From positions 29,243,501 to 29,307,500 of the forward strand of contig CM053810.1 in the NCBI GenBank assembly GCA_028671895.1: 64,000 nucleotides of DNA, in the 5' to 3' direction. The notes below the pieces were generated by a model. It saw nothing but the letters and a program-made list of their open reading frames with translations, did no database searches and had not been told where the DNA came from. The translations under genes and the position numbers were made by a program. Shown piece after piece: positions 55,331 through 64,000 of this stretch. Every line of letters starts with the position of its first letter. Position 1 is the first letter of the stretch. This stretch comes from Oenanthe sinensis. Its lineage: Eukaryota > Streptophyta > Magnoliopsida > Apiales > Apiaceae.

Positions 55331-56354
55331 CACTCTCTGGCTCAGAGCTCAACTGCGGAATGACTCCTTCCTGATTTAACAAGAATACATCATTGACTGT
55401 ATTATCGCAATCAGACAACAAAAGTGCTGGTTCTTCGTCGTTTGTCTGAGTCAGGTATGCCTCTTGTTTGTGCTCCTTGTCACGTCTCGTGTCTCTCTCA
55501 CGCTTGGATTTCCTACACTCAGAGGCATAGTGTCCGTACCCACTGCAGTTATAACATTTTACCTTACTCCGATCACGACCTGGGTTGGAATTGCTATTCC
55601 CTTCCTCCGCCTGATTTAGACGAGATTTACTGCCAGAACTACTTCTTGAGTTGTTCCTACCTCTTCCACGAAAACTGGAACCTCCTCTGCCTCTATCGTT
55701 CACTACTTTTCCTGCTCGTTTCAACCATTCCTCCTGTGTCAGCAAAAGTTATCCACCAGTACTTTCTGATTGACCTCACAAACATTCTTCATGAGCCTTT
55801 AATCGACCCACTACTTCTTCTACTAACATTGTTTCCATGTACCCAAATTGTTCTAACGTATAAGCAATTTTAAGATATTTGGTAGGAACAGCCCTGAGGC
55901 GTTTTTTAACAACGCTTGATTCCTCCACCTTATCCCCTAGAAGACAGATGTTTATAACAATACCATACATTTTTAAACAGAAGTCATCCAGATTGTCCGT
56001 CTCCTACATGTTCATCAATTCAAACTCCTCCTTGAGTGTCTGCACCTTTGCCTTTTGAACCCGGTCTGCTCCTGCAAACATGACTTTGAGCGAATCCCAC
56101 GCCTAATTAGCGGTTTTCCTCTCAGCAATTGACAGAAGTATATCCTCCGGTATACTTTGGTAGATGACTGCCAACGCCACCTTATTTGTCTTCTTGTCCA
56201 CAACAACCTCTGGATCAGTTGGGTCGACAGCCTCCTAGAAGCCTTGTGCCTTCATGAAGACTTTCATTTTTAACGACCACGCCGTATAGTTGCTCCTCGC
56301 TAACATAAGATAATTCAAGCCCACGGATCCTTCCTTCTACTTCTGTATGTCCAT
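55331..56354 (-). pseudogene. gag of the nested copia element
   Basis: The start is MDIQK at 56,354, followed at once by a TAG. Then come NYTAWSLKMKVFMKAQGF, another TAG where Trp is usual, and the gag core (LVEEVVGRLKAHEECL region). An Arg/Gly-rich linker (SSFRGRGRNNSRSS) precedes a complete zinc knuckle CYNCSGYGHYASEC (about 55,515-55,556), with all four ligands present. At least five in-frame stops occur, all TAG or TAA. Confidence 0.8.
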
Positions 56355-56415
56355 CTCTGTTATTTTTGTGTGTAACAGTTTTGGCATATACTTGGGCATC
56401 AACAGAAATGTAAGA

Positions 56416-56427
56416 GCTCTGATACCA
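56416..56427 (-). other. Primer binding site of the nested copia element
   Basis: GCTCTGATACCA is the complement of the perfect copia PBS TGGTATCAGAGC, six bases from the LTR. Confidence 0.9.
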
Positions 56428-56433
56428 AATTCT

Positions 56434-56727
56434 TGAAATACAAATATCAATGAACTGTGTTTTATGAAAAAACTGAGAAAAGGGAAACAAGCTTTCTGAT
56501 TGATTTTTTAGAGAAGAAGACTGCAACGTACATATACTACTACACCTATGAGAATTAGTGGGTAAAAATTAGCACATTCCTCTTATTTCTCCCAACTACA
56601 TTACTGGCAACAAATACTTCCTAAAATCATGCTGATTCCTGTGATCAAATCACATACTAAATAAAATCCCAACGTCTAGTTTATCTTACAAATAAAAGGA
56701 AACATGTTTGAATTAAAAATTCCAACA
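56434..56727 (-). repeat. 5' LTR of the nested copia element
   Basis: Same length and ends as the 3' LTR. The next bases on the minus strand lead into the PBS. Confidence 0.9.
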
Positions 56728-57330
56728 TTCATAAGTGGTCTATAACAAGTGTTTATCAGTTTCTTCGTGTTATAAGAAAGGCATTACGACAATGTTTTTA
56801 TTTGATTATATAACTTAAAAATTCATTTGTTTGGTGTTTACACAACTCTATTTATCATAAATGTCTTGTACTAGTTCCCTCTACTCAAAACTTTATTTGT
56901 AAAGCATTATTGGTAATCGATTTAAACAACAGTTTGGTATTTTACTATATTGTTTCTGTTTCTATTTGACAATGGTTATGTGAGATCCTTCCATTGTCTC
57001 TAAAAGGTGTAGACAATGGTATTTTTGAAATAGCAATTGTTTCAGTTTTATAGGCACAATGCTTTCTCTAGCAATGACATTGCATGAAATCTTTTGTACA
57101 ATGGTAATGTGCTTCAACTATATTGTTTCTTTTTTTATTTGATAACGGTTATGTGAGATCCTTCCATTATCTGTAAAAGGAGTAGACAATGGTGTTTTTA
57201 AAATAGTAATTGTTTCAGTTTTTTAGGCACAATGCTTTCTCTAGCAATTGATTTGATTCATAATAATTCATATTAAAGCTGCAGCATTGGCTAAGAACAT
57301 ATTAGACAATGGTTTATTTATGGAAAAAAA
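56728..57330. repeat. CACTA subterminal repeats, right part
   Basis: GACAATGGTTATGTGAGATCC and close variants occur at about 56,969 and 57,140 with the following ~80 bp, so part is a tandem duplication of about 170 bp. Further AGACAATGGT words occur at 57,012, 57,184 and 57,303. Confidence 0.65.
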
Positions 57331-57710
57331 GAAGTGGATAATGCAATCGACATGCCAGAAAATTACCAATACAAAATTCCATCATTTAACATATATCATT
57401 AAAACTAAGTTCACCCTCACAACCAAAAGACCACCAACAAAACCATTAACCACAACCAATATTCACCAACAAAGACCAATAAATATTCACCATTACAACC
57501 GACTAAGTAAAAGATATACATCCACAAAAAAAGAGATAAGAAACACAGATCATTGCTAAAAAAGGAGAATAATATTTTGGGATGAACATATCCGCAAAAG
57601 AGACTGCATGCAAGTTACCACATAAAACTACCAAAAGTTTGTTATGTTCAACCAAAAATATCCAAAAGTACTACCAATTAAGTTACTGATTTTGAAGCAC
57701 CTAACAAGCG

Positions 57711-60624
57711 TGGCGCTTCATGAAATACTTTGCCCAGTTAGTCTTGATTTCATCCATATCCCTGATGCCATAAGCCAGGTTACTTCTCCGCATCCACTGA
57801 AAATCAGACAATGTTAGTGTAAGTCACATATTTTACCAGAAAACAATAGGGCATGGACAAAAAAAATATAAAAATTAAAATTTTTACCTTTGCAACAAAA
57901 TTAAATTCCTTATCTTCGTATATTTCTTTCATATAGCGCTTCACAAATAAACCACAATCAGTTCTCCCATGCTAGAGAGGAACAACCGGGAAGATACATA
58001 AAAATATATTACATGCCTACGTACAGTACATATTACACTTGCATAAATCAGAGAAAATGGATAAAAGAAATACAATTAAACAAATCATACCGCCATATTC
58101 TCCCACGGTATTTTCTTCTTTGAAATCTTCTTCTTCTTATCCTTGTAAGTTTTGATGCCACTAACAAAATATAATATGAATCAACATATACAAATTTTTT
58201 CTTAAAAATTGTTAAACTGATTCCAAATCAAATATAATTTTTTGTGATGTACTAACTTGTTAACCACTTCTAACCATTCTTCACTAGCAATCCTGCGCTT
58301 TAGCGGATCCATGTGGTAAATAACTTGTGATTCTGGAATCACGATGGTTAAGGACCAATGGTTCGTAACAACTCAGGAACACACGTCATAGATATATAAA
58401 CACTAAATTACATAATCACAATGTAAAAAAGATAAAAATTGAAACTAAATCAGATTACAAGTGAAATATAAAAATGTGTACTCACACATGGTTATAAGGC
58501 AATCAAAAATATTGGCCCAGCTTAGCATTCTTGAATCTGATAGAAAGAGCACGCAACCTCTCCACTGAAGAACCACAACCGATGGACCCTATAATGTCAG
58601 GATGAACAAAGGGGACCATGTCATTCATCTTGTGCTTTTTCAAATTTTCCTCTAATATGCTATAGCAAAATTAAACAATCATCATCATAAATTCTTAATT
58701 TTATCCAAGAACAAGAACTACTGATGAATTGAAACAAAATTTTGAAGTTCGACACTTACTGAATATACATGCAGATAATGGATCCCTATATTTCTCCTCC
58801 AAAGCACAGAGCATGAACGTCCGATAAAAAATAGATTTTTTTCTTTTTGATCCAAAAGTGTCTTCACATAGTTCAAACGAGCATGTGCGACCATCATTCA
58901 GAGCTTCACTTGCCTAAATCCATAAGAGCTTCAGACTAGGAGGGTAATTTGGCCCCATATTAACCATAAACTTTGGTTCTCGATCTGTGAAACACTCATT
59001 CACCTTCTTCCACTTCTTTCCAACAATTTTCTTTCCTCCCTGAAGAGGAGAAATTAAAATAAAGTAAGACTAGAAACTGATGCCATTAAAAAAAGATCTA
59101 TTTAATAAATGAGAATAGAAAGTACGATATATTATGGGAGACATAATTTAACCTTCAAAGTCGGAGTGTGATTCCTTGTAACACTATTTTTCTTCACTTC
59201 CAGGACGAGGTCTCTTGGCCAAGCAATATAGGATCCTAAGCCTTGTTCAACAGTCACGATTTCATCATTAATTGGGAAATGAATATTAAGAGCTCCTTGG
59301 ATTACACGAGTAATTGATACTCGAACATTTTCCTTTGGCAGTGGTTTCCCATGAAAAACATGAGCAACTGTATCAACTGTTGCATAAGTAATAACATTGC
59401 TAGCGGAGCCAATTGCCAATTTCCACTCTGAAACACCAGTAATAGCCAATTCATCTCCTTTGCCTAAATCTTGAACTTCAGCTTCCAAAGCCTCAATCTC
59501 CATATTACTATTCTTCTTAACATCTTTCTTATCTACTGCAAAAACTTTTTCTTCAACAAGATTTAGTTTCTTCTTTACACCTTTTTGCAACTCCATAATA
59601 ACGGGTCCTCCCTTGCAAAAATTTCTTGTTGTGAACCAATATTTGGACTAGCATTTGTCCCTGTAGTATTTCCACACAAAGATGCCTTGAGCTTCTCCAT
59701 CTCTTTAGCCCAGGCCAAAAGGAATCTCGCGCTCGAACAATCTTAGAAGTCTCTTCCGCCATGAACTTCTTAATACATTCTTGGATCTTATCATCGACTA
59801 ACTTGTTTCCCTTCTTCTTTGTTGGAAGATCAAAGTAAACTGATTGCTTAACACGACTCCCCTAGCCACGCACTCATCCGGGGTGCTCTGGTTTACCGAG
59901 CACTTTTGTCAAAATATCATCAGTACCTTCCTCTTTCACTTCCCCATTAATTATTCTTTTTTTCATCTCCTCCTAAGTTACGAACAAAAAAAGTACTTAA
60001 ATTGCAACTTATCTGGATATTTCAAGAATTTTAAATATAACAGAATTCAATGACTTATAATTTTTAAAGCATTAGCTTCAACTTCTTCTAACTGAAAATT
60101 CCCATCTTTATCCTTCCATGAAAGGACCCATGTAGTTGATCGATGTATCTCCATTTCAGGATCACCTTCAGACTCCATCTATAGACAAGTTTTAAAATAA
60201 AGCATTACACCATAATCATATTGCAGTGTCATAAAAAAATAGAGAAGTATTTAAAAGATCATTAACCAGCTCATTTTCGAGGTTAGCATAACCTCTACGA
60301 GATAATCGGTGGGGATACTGATTCATCATCCTTCTCTCTTTCTGCCTGTTGTGGATTTCCTTTATAAAAATATAACAAAAGGTCAGAAATAAAGACATCT
60401 CATTAAATATTTTTGCAATCTAAGATTTTAATAAACAAAGAAGGTGAAAAACCCATAATGAATTCAGGTGTTATACGATCGGCAACGAACATATCCCAGT
60501 GTGCATTCTCAATAAATAAATAGTCGGCTGGAGGAGACTCTAGCAAATGAAGTTGATCACGATATGGAAGCACATAATGGGTTGTTAAACGGCTCTTGTT
60601 ATTCCTTAGAACAATGTCAATATT
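57711..60624 (-). pseudogene. CACTA accessory gene: Transposase_24-like, DUF8039-like and Ulp1-like C48 protease domains
   Basis: N-terminal exons read RNNKSRLTTHYVLPYRDQ, WDMFVADRITPEF, then RMMNQYPHRLSRRGYANLEN (60,230-60,350), matching plant Transposase_24. Next come TDDILTKVLGKPEHPG, DFSEY-like spacer and a DUF8039-like block, HGKPLPKENVRVSITRVI...GLGSYIAWPRDLV (59,180-59,350). The C-terminus is an Ulp1-type cysteine protease with its triad visible: His in HWSLTIVI (58,368-58,370), Asp in HMDPLKRR (58,307-58,309), Cys in TDCGLFVKRYMKE (57,954-57,956). It ends KYFMKRHAC. Two stops (TGA at 59,874-59,876; TAG at 59,862-59,864) lie in the otherwise conserved HPG-VRG-G motif. A SIRE-like LTR truncates the 5' end. 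Introns are inferred from frame breaks. Confidence 0.8.
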
Positions 60625-61714
60625 TGTAGAAGGGGGGGGGGTTGAATACAAATATTAAAACTTTTTGTGTGTTCTAATATTTGTTCTTGATGATTGAAAG
60701 AATAAGAGAATAAGTTCGAACAAATTAATGCTGACAAATAAAACTGAACAAAGAGATTTAAAATTATTGATGGATTGGTTTTTCCATCAATATATATTTT
60801 TACTCAATGCTCCTAGGTTAAAAGAAACCTAGTTGCGTTTACAAGATTAGAAAACAAATCAACTGTTCTTACACATGTGCTCTCAAGCTTGAACAGTTGA
60901 TTAAGAAATATGTCTAACTTGTATATTTTCTAATAATGCTACTACACTTGTTTATATACCACAAGTGTTCTTTTACAATTCCTATTCTAGGATTGTTTCT
61001 ACCTGCCTTCCTTTTACCTTTTTCTATTTTACAAAAAGGTTTGAAAGACAGCTTCTGATTGAGTCTTCACAGTCACTCTAGACTGTCTTCCATAGGTGTG
61101 CTTTTTATTCTCTGGATCTTCAACAGATATTCTTTCTGTGTTGTCACACTCAATTGATAATTTGCTGTTAAGCATATCAATTGATCCATTCTTTAATCCA
61201 TCAACTGATGTACTACTTCGATTGATCTTTATATTCATTGACTGATAAAAGATGTCTTATCAATTGATAGATGTTATCAATCGATATATCAGTCGATGGG
61301 TCTTCACATCAGTTGATGGTCTTCAATGCTTGACTTGGCTTCTTCGATTGATCCTTCATCCATCGATGCTTCAATATCAATTGATCATCCTTCACTTGTG
61401 CAATTTCTTGTCTTCACATAATTACAATTTAACAATTTAATTTACACATCAATTGATGATCCATATCAATCGACTCTAACATCAATTGATGAACAAAATA
61501 TCAATTGATTTACACCTTATCGATTGAAATAGACTAAGTACACCTATGCTACAATCCAAATTATCAGTTGATTCAAATAAACACTTCAACTGATAAATGG
61601 TTTCCTGATCAATTGATATTTATAACTTTCATATCAATTGATCAGTTACAACAAATAAAATTTCTATGATTCTAAGATTAATGTTATCATCAAATCTCAT
61701 GTAGATTTCTAACA
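60625..61714 (-). repeat. 3' LTR of a second SIRE-like element
   Basis: On the minus strand it starts TGTTAGAAATC next to a PPT and ends CCCCCTTCTACA, 1,090 bp. The C-run before the end recalls the LTR ending at 25,356. The complement of GTTTATATACCAC (about 60,951-60,963) is a TATA candidate. Its U3 is packed with ATCAATTGAT words. It is inserted in the CACTA gene, so it is younger than that gene. Confidence 0.85.
61149..61642 (-). repeat. Dispersed ATCAATTGAT palindrome cluster in LTR U3
   Basis: Exact copies start at 61,176, 61,259, 61,376, 61,448, 61,481, 61,500, 61,608 and 61,633. Variants include ATCAATCGAT (61,276), ATCAGTCGAT (61,288), ATCAGTTGAT (61,308; 61,563), ATCAACTGAT (61,200) and TTCGATTGAT (61,217; 61,343). 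Spacing is irregular, so this is not a simple tandem repeat. Confidence 0.85.
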
Positions 61715-61730
61715 ATCTCCCCCTATTTGT
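61715..61730 (-). other. Polypurine tract of the second SIRE-like element
   Basis: The complement ACAAATAGGGGGAGAT directly precedes the LTR start, nearly identical to the PPT at 24,260. Confidence 0.85.
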
Positions 61731-61893
61731 GTCTGTGTTATTAACAGGCATAAATCTACTTGATGATAACAAAAACCCTAAAAAAAAAATTACATTTAGA
61801 TAGAATCAAGAAACTTAATTGGCACATTAATTTTGGAAGTACCAGATTGATAGATAACTCCTGCAAGCAGCTTCAATGTCTTCATAATTTAAT

Positions 61894-62160
61894 TTAGTTC
61901 CTCTTCCTCCTTTTCTCAGCATTTTCCTTTAGTTGCCTCATGAAAGAACTTCTCAATATTGCTTCATCCCTGTCAGTTTCTCCAAGTTGCCTCATAAGGT
62001 AGTGTATTTCTTCATCTGTGATTTTGTCCAGATATTTGCAGATATCAAAGAACTTTGTGTTGCCCTCTATATCTGTAAAAATCATAGCATACTTTGGCTC
62101 CAACACCACCTTTTTGACCTGTGACTTCCATAGCTTTAGAGGTGAATCGGGTTCAGCTTC
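61894..62160 (-). pseudogene. C-terminal extension of the third ORF, separate frame
   Basis: The reading LEPKYAMIFTDIEGNTKFFD, then ICKYLDKITDEEIHYLMRQL, and a basic tail EKRRKRN lies just past the 593-codon ORF. It looks like its displaced C-terminus after a stop or frame change near 62,187. No family is recognised. Confidence 0.4.
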
Positions 62161-62187
62161 TGCCTTGGATCTTCTTAACCTTGAAAT

Positions 62188-63969
62188 TTATTGTTGTATC
62201 TCCTGAGCAATTGTTGTGTTGAGTTTGTACTTTCTGTTGAGTAGAGGAAGAATAGTCTTTAAAACATTGTAGCTTTGCTTCATTATCACCTTCATTGAAT
62301 AGATTGTTTTCACTCCATTTTCATACTCCAACCTCATTGATTCTTCTTGGTTAGAGGTTACAGGGTGAGTCCTTACTCCAATTAATCCTTTTTCATTGAT
62401 TACTGGTATACCCTTCAAATCATAACCTTCAATTATGACCTCCTCCTTGATTTCTTCTTGTTGACCCTGGAGGTTTTCCTGAACCACTATTTCTTGAGTA
62501 GAACTTGACCTTTTCTTGGCCATAGAAACTTTTCTCCTTTTTCTCAAAGGTTGCTCTGCCTGTAGCTCTTCTTCCAAATGCCATTGCATTTCCATCTGTC
62601 TAGCAATCTCTTCATTCTCCCTTTCTCTCCTTGAGGCATCTGAGATTCCTGTAGTGATGGCTCCTTGAAGTAGCTTTTGACTTACTGGTTCAGTCTCTTT
62701 CTTCTTCTCTTCTTCAATCACTATTGCTTTCCCTTTCTTCTTTTCTTTAAGAGCTTCAATATCCAATTGAAGAAAAGCTTCTGTATTTGAGTTTCTTTCC
62801 TTGGCAGCCTTTTGTGCATCTTCATTTATTTTTCTTGTTTGAGCAATGAACTCATCCAAGTCTCCTTTTTCTACTGCCTCTGTTACTAACTCAGTGCTTC
62901 TCCTTAGATCTTCAATTCTTTTCTTTTCTCTCTCAATCATTGATTGAGTTTCTTTCTCCCTAGAAATTCTCCTAGCTTCAAGATCATCATCAATCTTCTT
63001 GTAATCTTTCTTTTTCTGTTCTAAATTATCTTTTGGATAATTAGATGACTTAGATTTCTTTGAAGATTGATTGTCCATGTTACTTCTGCTTTTATCTCTT
63101 CTGGGTGCAGAACCACCAATGCCACTTGACTTATCCATACCAGAACCACCTATTCCACCACTTCCACTGCCTTTGCCATCACCACCATCATCATTCTTCT
63201 TCTTTGTATTCTCCCCCTTTTTGTTATCATCAATTGGAGGGGGTGGTGGAAGTTTGTCAAGAAACTTTTGAAGAATGGAAGCATGAAGATTTTGACCTCT
63301 GATAATATCATCCATCTTCTTTTCTAGAGAACCTACCCGTGTCTCCAAAGATGTAAAATTTTTGGATTCTTTGAAAAGCTTGTCTTTGATGCTATTCATG
63401 GTGTTGAATGGTAGCTTCTCATCCAATCTCCTGTCCATTGCATCCTTGTTAGCTGAGATAGAGTCCTTAATCCTCTCCAGTTCCCTCCTTACTCCTGTTA
63501 CTGTCATCTTTTGAATTTTCATTGATTCTCTCATATAGTGAGCAATTCTCCTTTGAGTAGGATCTTCAATTTCTCCTTCCACCATTGTTCTTCTATATTG
63601 AGAGAGAATTTTAGTCTCAACAGCTTCTAAGGAACCATCAATAGTGCTCATCCATGGCTCTTCATCAGAATCACTCTCCAACTCTTCAGGTGTCATATAA
63701 CAAGTGTCTGTTGTATTGGCAATGCTTTCCTTCAGATTCCTGGTCCTTTGATCTGTATGATCAATGCCCAAGAGTTGTTCTGCATTCCTGTTACTTGAAG
63801 TAGCCAACCCTTGATATTGTGGATCAGGATGAATGAAATTCTTTGGATCCAATTCACCAGCATCTATTTCCTCTTCAAAGTCTTTAGCAATTCCACTTCC
63901 ACTAGCTTCAGCATTATTTGCTCCCCCTATCTCCTTTACTCCTTCTTCTGCCATCATTTCAATTTCCAA
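62188..63969 (-). CDS. 593-codon third ORF of the SIRE-like element (charged coiled-coil protein)
   Basis: This is the longest uninterrupted ORF in the window, just upstream of the PPT and 3' LTR, where SIRE/Maximus elements carry an extra ORF. It starts MEIEMMAEEGVKEIGG; an in-frame upstream extension beyond the window cannot be excluded. It has an acidic N-terminus (residues about 1-120), helical coiled-coil stretches (about 140-230), a proline run and Gly/Ser/Lys-rich linker (PPPPPIDDNKK, then SGSGGIGGSGM, about 245-310), a long Lys/Glu coiled coil (about 320-480) with basic RKRRKVSMAKKR that could be a nuclear signal, and a more globular C-terminus. No signal peptide, membrane span or Cys cluster is seen, so I do not call it an envelope protein. 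Confidence 0.6.
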   Translation of the reverse strand: MEIEMMAEEGVKEIGGANNAEASGSGIAKDFEEEIDAGELDPKNFIHPDPQYQGLATSSNRNAEQLLGIDHTDQRTRNLKESIANTTDTCYMTPEELESDSDEEPWMSTIDGSLEAVETKILSQYRRTMVEGEIEDPTQRRIAHYMRESMKIQKMTVTGVRRELERIKDSISANKDAMDRRLDEKLPFNTMNSIKDKLFKESKNFTSLETRVGSLEKKMDDIIRGQNLHASILQKFLDKLPPPPPIDDNKKGENTKKKNDDGGDGKGSGSGGIGGSGMDKSSGIGGSAPRRDKSRSNMDNQSSKKSKSSNYPKDNLEQKKKDYKKIDDDLEARRISREKETQSMIEREKKRIEDLRRSTELVTEAVEKGDLDEFIAQTRKINEDAQKAAKERNSNTEAFLQLDIEALKEKKKGKAIVIEEEKKKETEPVSQKLLQGAITTGISDASRRERENEEIARQMEMQWHLEEELQAEQPLRKRRKVSMAKKRSSSTQEIVVQENLQGQQEEIKEEVIIEGYDLKGIPVINEKGLIGVRTHPVTSNQEESMRLEYENGVKTIYSMKVIMKQSYNVLKTILPLLNRKYKLNTTIAQEIQQ

Positions 63970-64000
63970 TTCCTGTGCAAAAAGTAGAATGTTTTTATCA

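Larger units (their letters stand above)
51899..56727 (-). mobile_element. Ty1/copia element with both LTRs, nested in the CACTA
   Basis: It is 4.83 kb with 294-bp LTRs at each end, an initiator-Met PBS and a full gag-protease-integrase-RT-RNase H order on the minus strand. LTR differences are few (roughly ten by eye), suggesting a fairly recent insertion. Despite that, several single stop codons interrupt gag and pol. The flanks are CACTA subterminal sequence. No exact five-base target duplication was found (ATTAT and TTCAT). Confidence 0.9.
51697..60624 (-). mobile_element. CACTA element with Transposase_24/Ulp1-type gene, right end not seen
   Basis: The left terminus CACTACAAGAAAAAAGC at 51,697 is followed by AGACAACG words. 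A copia element splits the subterminal region at 51,898. The repeats resume at 56,728-57,310 (GACAATGGT and complements). A minus-strand gene then runs to 60,624, where a SIRE-like LTR interrupts it. The main transposase gene (TNP2-like) and the right end are not in the window. Confidence 0.75.

Noticed and set aside
63060..63302. Plus-strand ORFs rich in Leu/Pro/His
   Set aside because: Shadow of the Gly/Lys-rich linker of the minus-strand 593-codon ORF.
62188..63969. 593-codon ORF as a host gene
   Set aside because: It lies directly before the PPT and 3' LTR in matching orientation, as the extra ORF of a SIRE-like element.

Overview
The window reads as nuclear DNA of an AT-rich flowering plant, probably a eudicot. 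It has intron-containing genes, plant-type LTR retrotransposons of both superfamilies, CACTA and hAT elements, MITEs and long (TA)n tracts. There is nothing prokaryotic, no rRNA or tRNA gene and no CRISPR array. I can support one ordinary host gene, a D-type cyclin at 33.2-34.9 kb, and even that has a doubtful splice site. Nearly everything else is nested, decayed mobile DNA.

Layout. 0-2.2 kb: a dispersed repeat (second copy at 35.3-36.2 kb) and two fold-back MITEs. 2.25-6.2 kb: the 5' half of a Ty3/gypsy Tat-lineage element (LTR, PBS, gag-protease, RT). 6.9-13.0 kb: a mosaic of a DUF4283-like ORF, a truncated CACTA, a copia LTR plus gag stub, a CACTA MITE and a hAT MITE. The mosaic recurs in the same order at 42.1-50.6 kb, and its left part again at 31.0-32.1 kb. 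13.0-25.4 kb: a 12.4 kb SIRE/Maximus-like copia element with a truncated 5' LTR, broken gag-pol, a long third-ORF region and a complete 1.08 kb 3' LTR. 25.4-28.4 kb: a minus-strand Tekay/Del-like chromovirus remnant. 28.5-29.2 kb: a GC-richer block that may be organellar. 33.0-34.9 kb: the cyclin gene. 36.4-41.6 kb: a complete CACTA element (28-bp TIRs, CAG target duplication) carrying what looks like a chimeric captured gene; it sits in an array of exactly 164-bp repeats. 42.9-46.6 kb: a second complete CACTA. 51.7-60.6 kb: a CACTA with a Transposase_24/DUF8039/Ulp1-type gene, interrupted by a 4.83 kb copia element with both LTRs. 60.6-64.0 kb: the 3' end of another SIRE-like element on the minus strand, with a 1.09 kb LTR and an uninterrupted 593-codon ORF.

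The two SIRE-like elements hold the most unusual signal. Each LTR is loaded with its own short motif. The 13-25 kb element has at least 16 exact TACTGTCA/TGACAGTA octamers between 18.8 and 24.7 kb, some as facing pairs in a tandem array, plus two perfect E2F-type TTTGGCGGG sites in U3. The 61 kb LTR has eight exact ATCAATTGAT palindromes and about ten one- or two-base variants in under 500 bp. The neighbouring cyclin gene has a duplicated site II/telo-box promoter module and two LxCxE motifs in its first 14 residues.

No operon-like cooperation is expected. The useful relations are nesting order, shared insertion sites, and relative age from filled and empty sites. Domain names come from recognising motifs by eye; no database search was run.
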